Under the pieces are notes generated by a model. It was not told the origin of the DNA. It saw only the letters and a list, made by a program, of their open reading frames with translations, and made no database searches. A DNA stretch of 64,000 bases from Saccharibacter sp. 17.LH.SD (GTDB taxonomy: Bacteria; Pseudomonadota; Alphaproteobacteria; Acetobacterales; Acetobacteraceae). Of the stretch, positions 50,657 to 59,557 are shown one piece after another; the first letter of the stretch is position 1; each line of letters starts with the position of its first letter. The DNA is taken from the NCBI RefSeq assembly GCF_009834805.1, contig NZ_WVHO01000009.1, positions 622,501 to 686,500 of the forward strand, written 5' to 3'. The translations under genes and the position numbers were made by a program.

Positions 50657-51834
50657 AGGGGTGGAAAACTCGTAAACTGGGCGATTTGATAGAATTAAAA
50701 CGTGGCTATGATCTTCCATACTCCAAGCGGGAGAAGGGAGATTTTCCGATTATATCATCTTCGGGATTAAGTGGTTATCATTCGGCTTACAAAGTAAAAG
50801 GACCGGGTGTTATTGCTGGACGATATGGTACAGTTGGACAGATATTTTTCTGTAGACACCCTTTTTGGCCATTAAATACGTCATTGTATATAGTTGATTT
50901 TCGAGAAAACTTTCCTAGATTCTGTTATTATTTCTTAAAAACGTTGGACTGGCACCAATTTAATGACAAGAGTGGCGTCCCTGGTGTCAATCGCAATGAT
51001 GTTCATCAAGAGAGAGTAAAGTTCCCCCCACTCGCCGAACAAAAAGAAATAGCGGCTGTTCTGGGAGCGTTAGACGACAAGATAGAAAATAATCGCAAGA
51101 CAGCAGCAACATTGGAGGAAATGGCGCGGGCATTGTATCGTTCGTGGTTTGTTGATTTTGATCCCGTTCATGCGCGCGCGGCAGGTCGTGCTCCTGCTCA
51201 TATGGATGCGGCTACGGCTGCCCTTTTCCCTGATCGTTTCGGGGAAGATGGGCTGCCGGAGGGGTGGCATATATGTCATATAGGAGATGAATTAGAAATT
51301 TTTGATTCAAAACGGAGACCATTATCAAAGGCCCAGCGGTTGAAAAAAAATGGGAGTATTCCGTACTATGGAGCAACTTCTGTGATGGATTATGTAGATG
51401 AGTTTCTTTTTGATGAGGAGTTGTTACTGCTTGGAGAGGACGGATCAGTTATCCAAGAGAGTGGGAGGCCGTTTACCCAATATATATGGGGGCCGGCCTG
51501 GGTGAATAACCATGCTCATGTATTAAAAGGTAAGAATATTTCAATTCCTCATTTAAAATGTTTCTTTGATCAAGTGGATATTTCAGGTTTTGTAAATGGA
51601 GCTGTTCAAATGAAGTTAAATCAGAGTAACTTAAAAAAAATTCCCTTTTTGAAGGCATCTTTAATAGTACAGAAAAAGTTTGATAGTATTGTAACCATGT
51701 GGTTCCAATATATTCGTTCTCTAAGAGAACAATCCCAAACCCTCACTACCCTACGTGACACACTTCTCCCTCGTCTCATGTCGGGAGAGCTAAGGGTGGG
51801 GAAAGCGAAAGAAATGGTCGAGGAGGTTCTTTGA
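50653..51834 (+). CDS. hsdS: Type I restriction-modification specificity subunit (system 2)
   Basis: The 393-residue HsdS has TRD1 (about 1-120), the central conserved region FPPLAEQKEIAAVLGALDDKIENNRKTAATLEEMARALYRSWFVDFDPV (about 117-170), TRD2 (about 205-350) and a C-terminal conserved helix TLTTLRDTLLPRLMSGELRV. The TRD-coding parts are AT-rich against their surroundings, as in other hsdS genes. The start overlaps the hsdM stop (ATGA), and hsdR follows after 4 bp. Confidence 0.93.
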   Translation: MKGWKTRKLGDLIELKRGYDLPYSKREKGDFPIISSSGLSGYHSAYKVKGPGVIAGRYGTVGQIFFCRHPFWPLNTSLYIVDFRENFPRFCYYFLKTLDWHQFNDKSGVPGVNRNDVHQERVKFPPLAEQKEIAAVLGALDDKIENNRKTAATLEEMARALYRSWFVDFDPVHARAAGRAPAHMDAATAALFPDRFGEDGLPEGWHICHIGDELEIFDSKRRPLSKAQRLKKNGSIPYYGATSVMDYVDEFLFDEELLLLGEDGSVIQESGRPFTQYIWGPAWVNNHAHVLKGKNISIPHLKCFFDQVDISGFVNGAVQMKLNQSNLKKIPFLKASLIVQKKFDSIVTMWFQYIRSLREQSQTLTTLRDTLLPRLMSGELRVGKAKEMVEEVL

Positions 51835-51838
51835 CATC

Positions 51839-54800
51839 ATGGCATGGGTGAGTGAAGCAGAGCTGGAAACACATTTCATGGAAAGCCTTGTGCCGTTGGG
51901 TTATAGACTGGCGCAGGGCAGGGATGTGTCCCCAGAACATCGCTCACCATTACGGGAAAGCTTTCGTGATGCCATTCTCACTTCGGTTTTTTCAGAGAGC
52001 TTAAAACGCCTTAACCCGACTTTTCCGGCCTCAGCGTTAAAAGAAGCGGCGCGACGGGTGCTGAATACTGTCTTTACGACAGATATTTTACAAGAAAATC
52101 GCCGCCTGCATGAGCTGATGGTCGGTGGCGTGCCAGTTACATTTACGTCGCCTGATGAACAAGAAGAACGGCATGAACGCGTTCGGCTTGTTGACTGGAC
52201 AAACCAAGCCAATGATTGGTTGGCTGTGCGCCAGTTCGATATAGCTGGGGCAACGGTGCGTATTCCTGACGTTGTGCTCTTCCTAAACGGCTTACCGCTG
52301 GTTGTGGTGGAGCTTAAGACAATCACAGGGGCGGATATTAAGGCCGCATGGAACCAAATTGCGACCTACAAGCATGATATTCCTGAGCTTTTCCGTACCA
52401 ATCTCTTTACGATTATTTCAGATGGAATGCAGGCTCGCTATGGATCACTCTCGGCAGAGTTTGATCGATATATGGGGTGGCGAACCGTTGATGGACATAC
52501 GCTTGTTCCTCATGGCTCCACGCTAGAGCTCGCGACATTGGCAGAGGGGCTTCTGGCCCCAGCAATTATGCTGGATATGTTGCGTTGGTTTACCGTGTTT
52601 GAGGATGATGGCCGTGGGTTGAGCAAGAAAATAGCAGGATATCATCAGTTCCATGCTGTGCAGAAAGCTCATAGTTCCATAATGGTAGCACAAGAGCGGG
52701 ACGGCAAAGCAGGGGTGATTTGGCATACGCAGGGCTCTGGAAAAAGTCTTCTGATGGCTTTCCTCTCTGGTCGTGTCATGCGCGACCCTGCCATGAAAAA
52801 CCCCACTCTCCTTGTGCTGACAGATCGGAATGACCTGGATAATCAGCTTTTCGCAACGTTTGCGCGGTGTAAGGGGATTTTGGGTGAAGAGCCCATACAG
52901 ATTGATAGCATACAGGATTTGAAACAGACATTAAGCCGTGAGAGTGGGGGAGTTATCTTCTCGACGATCCAAAAATTCCGGCCAGATGGAGGCGAAGACT
53001 TCCCGGAGCTTACTGATCGTTCAAACGTGATTGTGTTGGTCGATGAAGCTCATCGCACACAATATAATTTGGAAGAAAAGATCGATAGAAAGACAGGTCA
53101 GATTAAAAAAGGCTTAGCCTTCCATCTTCGGCGTGCTTTGCCTCATGCCGTGTATGTTGCCTTTACAGGCACTCCAGTTGAGTTGGTTGGGGCTGATACG
53201 CGCGGTGTGTTTGGTGATTATATCGATATCTATGATATTGCACAGGCTGTTGCAGATCGCGCTACGGTGCCGATTTATTATGAATCCCGCGTCGTGAAAA
53301 TTGACCTGGATGAAGAGATTACAGCCATCCTTGATGATGAGTTCAGTGAAGCTACCGAAGCCTTACCAGAAGACCAAGTAACGGCTAAAGCACGGAAATG
53401 GGCCCGCGTGGAAGCGTTAGTGGGGGCAGACAAGCGGCTTGATATGGTCGTTGCTGATATTCTGGATCATTTCAACGCGCGTTTACAGGCGATGAATGGG
53501 AAAGCCATGATCGTCTGTATGAGCCGTCGTATTTGCGTGGAAGTGTATAAACGCATTATCGCGGCATACCCTGAATGGGGCGGCGAAACGGATGATACGG
53601 GCTGTGTAAAGGTCGTTATGACAGGCTCTGCGACTGACCCGCAAGAATTCAAGCCTCATATACGGTCCAAAGCGCGGCAGGAAATAATCCGTAAGCGTTT
53701 TAAAGATGCAAAAGACCCGCTAAAATTGGTGATCGTCCGCGATATGTGGCTTACAGGCTTTGATGCGCCCTGTATGCATACGCTGTATGTTGACAAACCT
53801 ATGCGTGGTCATGGGCTGATGCAGGCCATCGCACGGGTTAACCGCGTGTTTGAGGACAAGCCTGCGGGCCTTGTTGTCGATTACATTGGGATTGCCGCTG
53901 AGTTGAAGGCTGCTTTAGCGCATTATTCCAAGACGGATCAGGATGAAACAGGCATTGATGAAGGGGAGGCGGTTGCGGCGTTCCTCGATGCGCTCGATGT
54001 TTCACGTGCACAGTTCCATGGGTTTGATTACAGCAAAGCTTTGGATGGTACGCCAGGGGAACGCTTAGCTATTTTACCGAATGCCCTTGAGTATCTTTTA
54101 GAGAAAGATCGTGAGAGCGATAAAGAAACAAAACGTTTTCGACATGCCGTAGCGGCGTTGGTGAAGGGGTATAAGCTCGCTTCTGGTAATGCGCGTGTGA
54201 GAGAGTATGCGACGGAGGTTGCCTTTTTTGTTGCTGTGCGCTCCAGCTTGGACAAGCTTGATGCGGGAGGGGGGAACCGTACGCATGACGACCGTGATGT
54301 TGCTATTCAGCAGCTCGTTAATAAGGCTGTGACGTCCACAGAAGTAATCGATATCTTGTCTGTTTGCGGCATTAAACGGCCCGATATTAGCGTTCTCTCC
54401 GAAGAGTTTCTGTTAGAGCTGCAAGGGATGAAGCAACGCAATCTTGCAGTTGAAGCGTTAAAGAAACTGCTTGACGGGCAGATTAAGGCGCGAACACGAA
54501 CAAATGTTGTTCAGCAGGAGGCTTTCTCGACACGCCTTAAGGAAGCCATAGCGCGGTATCACAATCGTAGTGTAACAGCCGTGCAGGTTCTGCAAGAACT
54601 GATTAATCTTGCAAAAGATGTGCAAAATGAGCCTCAGGACGGTTACAGTAAAGAAGAGCGCGCTTTTTACGATGCGCTGGCACAAAATAAGAGTGCTGTG
54701 GAGCTAATGAGCAATCAGGAGCTCCGTGTTATCGCTACAAAATTGGTGCTGACTGTGCGTAATAACGCAGGTGTGGATTGGTGGAAACGTGACGATGTGC

Positions 54801-54919
54801 GTGCCAAAATGAGGGTGGCAATCAAGCGCATTCTTAAACATTATGGTTATCCACCCGATATGACATCAAATGCGGTTAAGCTTGTGTTGAAGCAGGCAGA
54901 AGCTTTGGCTGTGGGGTAA
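51839..54919 (+). CDS. hsdR: Type I restriction endonuclease subunit (system 2)
   Basis: The 1,026-residue HsdR is intact. The N-terminal nuclease domain has RIPDVVLFLNGLPLVVVELKT (PD-ExK type). The motor domains have WHTQGSGKSLLMAFLSG (Walker A), VLTDRNDLDNQLF, LVDEAHRTQYN (DEAH box), YVAFTGTPVEL, MWLTGFDAPCMHTLYVDKPM and MQAIARVNRVF. The C-terminal helical part binds the complex. It is the last gene of the operon; the reading frame has no interruption, unlike the hsdR of system 1. Confidence 0.95.
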   Translation: MAWVSEAELETHFMESLVPLGYRLAQGRDVSPEHRSPLRESFRDAILTSVFSESLKRLNPTFPASALKEAARRVLNTVFTTDILQENRRLHELMVGGVPVTFTSPDEQEERHERVRLVDWTNQANDWLAVRQFDIAGATVRIPDVVLFLNGLPLVVVELKTITGADIKAAWNQIATYKHDIPELFRTNLFTIISDGMQARYGSLSAEFDRYMGWRTVDGHTLVPHGSTLELATLAEGLLAPAIMLDMLRWFTVFEDDGRGLSKKIAGYHQFHAVQKAHSSIMVAQERDGKAGVIWHTQGSGKSLLMAFLSGRVMRDPAMKNPTLLVLTDRNDLDNQLFATFARCKGILGEEPIQIDSIQDLKQTLSRESGGVIFSTIQKFRPDGGEDFPELTDRSNVIVLVDEAHRTQYNLEEKIDRKTGQIKKGLAFHLRRALPHAVYVAFTGTPVELVGADTRGVFGDYIDIYDIAQAVADRATVPIYYESRVVKIDLDEEITAILDDEFSEATEALPEDQVTAKARKWARVEALVGADKRLDMVVADILDHFNARLQAMNGKAMIVCMSRRICVEVYKRIIAAYPEWGGETDDTGCVKVVMTGSATDPQEFKPHIRSKARQEIIRKRFKDAKDPLKLVIVRDMWLTGFDAPCMHTLYVDKPMRGHGLMQAIARVNRVFEDKPAGLVVDYIGIAAELKAALAHYSKTDQDETGIDEGEAVAAFLDALDVSRAQFHGFDYSKALDGTPGERLAILPNALEYLLEKDRESDKETKRFRHAVAALVKGYKLASGNARVREYATEVAFFVAVRSSLDKLDAGGGNRTHDDRDVAIQQLVNKAVTSTEVIDILSVCGIKRPDISVLSEEFLLELQGMKQRNLAVEALKKLLDGQIKARTRTNVVQQEAFSTRLKEAIARYHNRSVTAVQVLQELINLAKDVQNEPQDGYSKEERAFYDALAQNKSAVELMSNQELRVIATKLVLTVRNNAGVDWWKRDDVRAKMRVAIKRILKHYGYPPDMTSNAVKLVLKQAEALAVG

Positions 54920-55642
54920 TAAAGGGCGAAGCAGGATGGAAATGTTTGAGGCTCGGAGCGTAGAGTGGGGTTAAGGGCTAGACCCATTTCCAATTGAGCA
55001 ATATTCCTTCCTATCGACTTTACTAGCATGCCCTTCTTTTGCGTTACATATAATAGTAAGAAAGAGAGGAGAATGTCTGCTGGGAAAAGTATTTCATAAT
55101 TTTAAGAGGTTGTCATTTATCGTGATTATGCGTGTTAGGTGATGGCTTTTAGGGTCTGGAGTGAAACTTTTTTCCAGATGTAGTTACTAAAATATTGACC
55201 CAGATTTATGTATTTTCTCGTCCTTTCAATCATAATGTATTTGTTTTTAGAATTGGCTATAAGGCTAAAGAAAATAAGTTTTTTTAACAGGGAAGAGACT
55301 TTCAAGCTCGCTTTCACACGACAGGGGTTACAGGTTTTATTCCTGTCGTAACCATTATGATTAAAAGCTGTTTCCCCAGAAATAGCCAGTTTTTGCGTGA
55401 GTGTTCCGTAAAATAGAAATTTTCCATTCCTCGTCTTAATCCTTTTTTCCTGTTTTTTCCACGCGAGTCTTTAGAATTTACTGGCAAGTTTTTGCACAGT
55501 CCTTGCAGAGTTAGGGAGGCTCCTAAACTTCAGTGGTTTTGACAACGGCCTGCATTAAGCTTGCTACCGACAAGCGTAAAAAGACAGGAAATCGTATCAA
55601 ACCTTCATGACGGTATGTCTAAAGCGAGCAGGAAGAGAAATC
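54920..55642. other. Gene-poor AT-rich region at the right end of the tRNA-Val island
   Basis: No supported gene lies here. It contains the decayed tRNA-Val repeat (55311-55394). A TTGACA at 55539 could be a -35 element for the following hicB-like gene, but no good -10 follows. A short leftward frame at 55135-55317 is Lys- and Ile-rich and looks non-coding. Confidence 0.5.
55311..55394 (+). repeat. Decayed copy of tRNA-Val 3' end (candidate attR)
   Basis: TTCACACG-x-CAGGGG-x-ACAGGTT and CCTGTCGTA-x-CCA repeat the tRNA-Val anticodon loop, T arm and acceptor 3' strand, and the match continues to TAGCCAGTTTT. Most differences are C to T. The acceptor and T stems are disrupted and no 5' half exists, so it is not a tRNA gene. 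Confidence 0.7.
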
Positions 55643-56069
55643 ATGAAATATGCCTACCCGGTTGATTTTGAAGGAAACTCCGATGGAATCATAACAGCCG
55701 CCTTTGCCGGGCTTCCTAGTGCGACAAGACGGCCGTAAGAGTCAGGAATGCTTAAAAGAAGCGTCTGACCTGTTAGTGGCCGCCTTATCTTTTTATTCGG
55801 AAGATGGTCTGCCACTGTTCAAACCAACACCAGCATACGGACGCCCGCTTGTCTATGTGCCTGTATTAGAGTCTATGAAATTTGCGCTGCGTGAAGCGAT
55901 GATTGAGCAGAAACTGATAAACGGCGCCCTTGGTGAACGTCTAGGCGTCTCTGAAGTGATCATCCGCCGCTTGCATGAAAGCAAAGTAAGTCGTGTAGAG
56001 GAAGCCTTAAAGGTTGTAGGGTTACAACCCGCAATCAATGTAAGCCCAGCAATGGAGATCGTAGCATAA
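55643..56069 (+). pseudogene. hicB: HicB-like antitoxin gene with frameshift
   Basis: The ATG at 55643 has AGGAAGAG upstream and encodes MKYAYPVDFEG...AFAGLPSA, the HicB N-terminus, then runs into a stop near 55736. A second frame (from about 55704 to 56069) continues the protein: RQDGRKSQECLKEASDLLVAAL, GLPLFKPTPAYGRPLVYVP, and a C-terminal helix-turn-helix (MIEQKLINGALGERLGVSEVIIRRLHE). One indel at about 55700-55712 joins them. No hicA toxin gene is visible in the 250 bp upstream, where it usually lies. Translation from an internal start could still make the DNA-binding part. Confidence 0.7.
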
Positions 56070-56218
56070 TGTCAGGTCAAGAGAAACAAGATGTCGTCAC
56101 AAGGTTAAAGGTAGTGTTCATTACAATATTATGGTCAGTACTCATTAGTGTGGGGGGGGGCACTCTTTATCTTTCTCTGGGTAGCCACATGGTATGGACT
56201 CTTGGAGTTTTCAATTAA
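56069..56218 (+). CDS. Possible small membrane protein (49 residues)
   Basis: The ATG overlaps the stop of the hicB-like gene by one base (TAATG). The product MSGQEKQDVVTRLKVVF... has one hydrophobic segment. A run of nine G (56152-56160) lies in the middle; in a shifted frame the hydrophobic segment continues more convincingly (ALFIFLWVATWYGLLEFSI), so a frameshift is possible. Coding status is uncertain. Confidence 0.3.
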   Translation: MSGQEKQDVVTRLKVVFITILWSVLISVGGGTLYLSLGSHMVWTLGVFN

Positions 56219-56513
56219 TGACCAGACAAAAACCGCGTTACTAAAGATGGATCTTTATCAAGCATAGCGAGCAATACCATGGCCGGGCCTGTAGGGGATC
56301 GCCGCCTTTGCTCCCAATTTTGGAAAGTTCCTTTCACAACGCCAATGGTCTTAGAAAATTCAGCTTGTGACAGGCCAGCCCTGGCACGAATATGTTCAAT
56401 ATCGACGCGGGGAACAGACACTTCAGGACGAGGGCACTTCCATCTTTCCCGTGAGCAAAATCAGGTGCTTCTTTCAGTCCAAGCAAAACACTTTCACCGG
56501 CCTTAACCAGCAT
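56215..56513 (-). pseudogene. XRE-type antitoxin gene with frameshift
   Basis: The 3' frame (from 56421) encodes a helix-turn-helix, VDIEHIRARAGLSQAEFSKTIGVVKGTFQNWEQRRRSPTGPAMVLLAML, as in HigA/NadS-type antitoxins. The expected N-terminus (MLVKAGESVLLGLKEAPDFAHG, ATG at 56513) is present in another frame, and the two join near 56430-56445 with one indel. The partner toxin is not visible. The short form from 56421 might still be made, but its N-terminal part would be missing. Confidence 0.65.
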
Positions 56514-56667
56514 AAAGGTGCTCGGTTGTGTATGCGCCCATATCAGGGGCCATGAAATTCGCTTTGCATGACAAATGAGCAAAAGATGCGTAAAGTGTTT
56601 CCTGGACAGTCCAGTGACATAGGCATTTGTGCGTATGATAGTGATTTAAAATAGGAATGATAAGCCC

Positions 56668-57360
56668 ATGAAGCTCCTTCGTCTTTTCTCTCTCATCGTG
56701 GGAGCAACATTGGCTTATGGTTCTGCGCAAGCGGCGGATGAAACGCCGAGCGATTTCTCACCGTCAGAAATGGGAAACCTTAAGTGTAGTGTGTATAATG
56801 CATATCAAGGCCGGACGAGCCATTTTTTTATGCTTTCATGGGTGCAGGGCTATTTGTCGGGTACAGATACTATCCGAGTAGTTATATTTAAACAAAAAAG
56901 TATTCTCAGTGCAGTGAAAGATAATAACGGCATTATTCCAATGCTTAATACTAATTGCTCTAAAGAGAGTGATAATACATTGTTGCAAGTCTCTATGATT
57001 ATGTTTTTGAATTTTAATTCAGATTCACAAAAAGAAAAGTTCAGCGACGGGCAGGGAGACCAAAAAACTTACTTAGATTTAGGAGTTGGGCATAAGACAT
57101 GCGATTTCTTCAACCTTCACCAGAAGGATAAGATGGGTCTTCTTGCTCTGTCATGGTTTCAAGGTCAACTAGTAGGGATGGATAACGCCTTAGCTTTTGG
57201 CACGTTGGGAGACAGTTTTCTTGGTAAGGTTAGCGATAGAAATGAGCTCAATGAGGCCTTCGTTCAATCATGCAGAGCGAACCCATCTCAACTGATATCA
57301 ACTGTTGGAGGTAGGGTATTTCTTAATGCTGCAAAAAAAATGCGGGCTAAAAGCCAATAA
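56668..57360 (+). CDS. Secreted protein with two HdeA-like repeats
   Basis: The 230-residue product has a signal peptide (residues 1-22, cleavage after AQA). The mature part is a tandem duplication: repeat 1 has LKCSVYNAY...FMLSWVQGYLSGTDTI and a later Cys (NTNC); repeat 2 has KTCDFFNLH...LALSWFQGQLVGMDNA and QSCRANPSQLI. The Cys-x(2)-Phe/Tyr, W-x-QG and second Cys pattern recalls HdeA-type acid chaperones and Rap1a-like domains. A role in acid stress is inference. AGGAATG lies 10 nt before the ATG. A fragment of a paralogue lies at 59294-59404. Confidence 0.7.
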   Translation: MKLLRLFSLIVGATLAYGSAQAADETPSDFSPSEMGNLKCSVYNAYQGRTSHFFMLSWVQGYLSGTDTIRVVIFKQKSILSAVKDNNGIIPMLNTNCSKESDNTLLQVSMIMFLNFNSDSQKEKFSDGQGDQKTYLDLGVGHKTCDFFNLHQKDKMGLLALSWFQGQLVGMDNALAFGTLGDSFLGKVSDRNELNEAFVQSCRANPSQLISTVGGRVFLNAAKKMRAKSQ

Positions 57361-57391
57361 GGCCAGGAATTACGAGAAAGCACGAGACATT

Positions 57392-57424
57392 CGCCCATTT
57401 TTAAGCGGACGATGGGCGCTTTTG
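57392..57424 (+). terminator. Possible terminator of the HdeA-like gene
   Basis: CGCCCAT pairs with ATGGGCG (7 bp) around a 13-nt loop, followed by CTTTT, 30 bp after the stop codon. Confidence 0.55.
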
Positions 57425-57477
57425 GAGAGAGCCTATTCTAAGCGAAAACTTAACGAAGTTCAGCTCTTACCTCTTCT

Positions 57478-57788
57478 TTAGAGTATATTGATGGCGCGAT
57501 GAATGTGAGGTGCTGGCGTGACGAAACGAATAGAAACCTCCTTTCCGGTCGCCTAAGCAATGCGCTCGAGCATTTTAACCGTTGGAGAGCGCTCTCCTGC
57601 TTCTAAGCGAGCGATGCTTGATTGAGTGGTGCCAAGCCTTTCGGCAAGTTCGGTTTGCGTTAACTCGGCTTTCTTTCTCATGGTGACGATGGCTTTAACC
57701 AAATCATAGTTTGCCTTAGAGGCTTTATAAGCCTTGGAAAACCATCGTCTTTCATGAAGTATTTCTTGAGGGTGCTGGGCTTAGTCAT
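57478..57788 (-). pseudogene. HigA-like XRE antitoxin gene with frameshift and nonsense codon
   Basis: From the ATG at 57788 the frame reads MTKPSTLKKYFMKDDGFPR. After an indel near 57732-57742 it continues in another frame as KAYKASKANYDLVKAIVTMRKKAELTQTELAERLGTTQSSIARLEAGERSP, a helix-turn-helix antitoxin pattern. A TAG at 57553-57555 falls where the family reads RIAEATG, and the frame then continues ATGKEVSIRFV to a TAA at 57478. Two independent lesions make this a pseudogene. No toxin partner is visible beside it. Confidence 0.7.
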
Positions 57789-57910
57789 GATTTCTGATCA
57801 GAAATAACGCTTTTCATCATACTTATCTCTTTCATATGGGAAGAAACGTTATTCTTTAAATTCTAAAAAACTCTAGTAAGCGTTAAAGAACTATTCCTGC
57901 TCACACACAT

Positions 57911-57950
57911 AAAAACAATTGAGTCCTCCAATGGGGCCTCAATTGTTTTT
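57911..57950. terminator. Strong bidirectional terminator after adh
   Basis: AAAAACAATTGAG and CTCAATTGTTTTT form a perfect 13-bp inverted repeat with T-runs on both strands. It ends the leftward alcohol dehydrogenase gene, 24 bp beyond its stop. Confidence 0.88.
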
Positions 57951-57974
57951 ATTGATTCACAATTTTTGCTGTAT

Positions 57975-58988
57975 TTATTTGTGATTAAATCCTACGACCA
58001 TTCTACCGCGGATTTTTCCTGCTTCCATTTCCTCGACGATCTCTTGAACTTCGTCAAGTTTCCGCATAGTCACCTTGGGGACGACTTTTCCTTCTGCTGC
58101 AAATTGGAAGGCTTCCGCCAAGTCACTGCGTGTGCCTACAAGAGAGCCGACGACCTCAATGCCATCAAGAACAAGACGGGGAATGCTGAGATCCATCTTT
58201 TCAGGGGGTAGGCCAACCGCCACAACACGACCACCTGCACGGACCGCATCAACCGCAGAGTTAAAGGCCAGTCGCGAGACAGCAGTGACAACAGATGCGT
58301 GTGCGCCGCCACATTTTTCCTGAATAATAGCGGGGACATCATCCGTTTTTGGGTTAAGCGTTAAAGTTGCGCCGAGCGAACGGGAAAATTCAAGCTGAGC
58401 ATCATTGATATCAATGGCGATGACTTTGGCATTAAAGACATTATGGGCATATTGCAGAGCGAGGTTTCCAAGCCCTCCAAGACCATAAATGGCAATCCAT
58501 TGGCCCGGTCTAATACCCGATACTTTGACGGCTTTATAGGTTGTTACTCCGGCGCATGTAATGCTGCTGGCGGCGGCTGAATCAAGACCATCTGGCACTT
58601 TGACAGCATAGTCGGCAGGGACAATGCATTTTTCTGCCATAGCGCCGTCTACCGTATAGCCCGCATTTTTGACATTACGGCATAGTGTTTCGCGGCCTGT
58701 TGTACAATATTCACAATGGCCACATCCGCTATAAAACCACGCAACACTCGCACGATCACCCACTTTGAGGGCCGTAACATCTGGCCCTACTTCCGTAACG
58801 ATACCAATGCCCTCATGCCCGATGATGACGCCTGTTTTATCGCCGAAGTCACCTTTCAAAACATGGATATCGGTATGGCAGACGCCGCAACATTCCATTG
58901 TAAGCAGGGCCTCACCATGGCCTGGAGCACGGATCTCGCGTTCTACGATTTCAGCTTTACGGTTCTTCCCAACGACAGCAGCTCTCAT
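57975..58988 (-). CDS. adhP: Zinc-dependent alcohol dehydrogenase (AdhP type)
   Basis: The cytosolic 337-residue NAD-linked dehydrogenase has the catalytic zinc site [14 protein letters not shown] and [12 protein letters not shown], the structural zinc cluster [15 protein letters not shown], the Rossmann motif [13 protein letters not shown], and the conserved [10 protein letters not shown]. It resembles AdhP of E. coli, which oxidises ethanol. The ATG at 58988 follows GGAGGG by 6 nt; an upstream in-frame extension is not needed. It stands alone with its own terminator. Confidence 0.93.
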   Translation of the reverse strand: MRAAVVGKNRKAEIVEREIRAPGHGEALLTMECCGVCHTDIHVLKGDFGDKTGVIIGHEGIGIVTEVGPDVTALKVGDRASVAWFYSGCGHCEYCTTGRETLCRNVKNAGYTVDGAMAEKCIVPADYAVKVPDGLDSAAASSITCAGVTTYKAVKVSGIRPGQWIAIYGLGGLGNLALQYAHNVFNAKVIAIDINDAQLEFSRSLGATLTLNPKTDDVPAIIQEKCGGAHASVVTAVSRLAFNSAVDAVRAGGRVVAVGLPPEKMDLSIPRLVLDGIEVVGSLVGTRSDLAEAFQFAAEGKVVPKVTMRKLDEVQEIVEEMEAGKIRGRMVVGFNHK

Positions 58989-59557
58989 GACAATCCCTCC
59001 GGATCGTAAATTTTTTTTCACAAGAGTGAGCCTAGCGCATCTCTGTTGTTTTCAGCCGATAGATCTCTGCAGGGCGAATATGCAGTGGTGGGATGGCTGG
59101 GACGTTCACATAAGAAAGGGGAGGAGGTTTTTGAGAGTAGGCTCTCTGCCCTTCTTCATGGGGATTTGGGCGTGCAGGACCTTACCTTATTGGTGGGCTG
59201 TGTCTCTGAATGTGTGTCCACCATTTGCGCGATTCATTGCACGGCAGCAAAAATAATCGCGTTGACGTGGCTCTAGGGATCGTAAAGTTATAATCCACAA
59301 TTGATGCAAGCTTAACAGACCCTAATCCATCTCAACAAATATCAGATGTTGGGGCTGTTATGTTTCTGAAGCTTGCCCAAAAATTCGTGTTAAATAACCA
59401 GTGACTACACTTCATTGACCACGCCACAGGGATATCCACTGAATTTCAGTAAATGTCCCTGCTGTGTTGCTTCCCAAATGCTTTGTTATCTTACGCATTT
59501 AAAGAGCAGCGTATAAAAGATGGGAAGAAATGAGGTGTGTGGTGTTTGATAAGGTGA
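58989..59557. other. Gene-poor region with a paralogue fragment
   Basis: It should hold the adhP promoter. A rightward frame at 59046-59276 has no recognisable family and no good ribosome site, so I do not call it. The only interpretable piece is the fragment at 59294-59404. Confidence 0.5.
59294..59404 (+). pseudogene. Fragment of a second HdeA-like repeat protein
   Basis: The frame ending at the TGA 59402-59404 reads DPNPSQQISDVGAVMFLKLAQKF near its end, which matches the C-terminus of the protein at 56668-57360 (ANPSQLISTVGGRVFLNAAKKM). A stop at 59291 and absence of the rest of the protein show it is a remnant. Confidence 0.55.

Noticed and set aside
55311-55394. Second tRNA-Val gene
   Set aside because: Only the anticodon loop and the 3' side are recognisable; the D arm and 5' acceptor strand are missing and stem pairs are lost.
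55400-55642. hicA toxin gene upstream of the hicB-like pseudogene
   Set aside because: No frame shows the double-stranded-RNA-binding-like HicA pattern with the catalytic His; only short Lys-rich pieces are present.
59046-59276. Rightward 76-codon gene between adhP and the HchA-like gene
   Set aside because: No recognisable family, no convincing ribosome site and it lies in a region of gene fragments.
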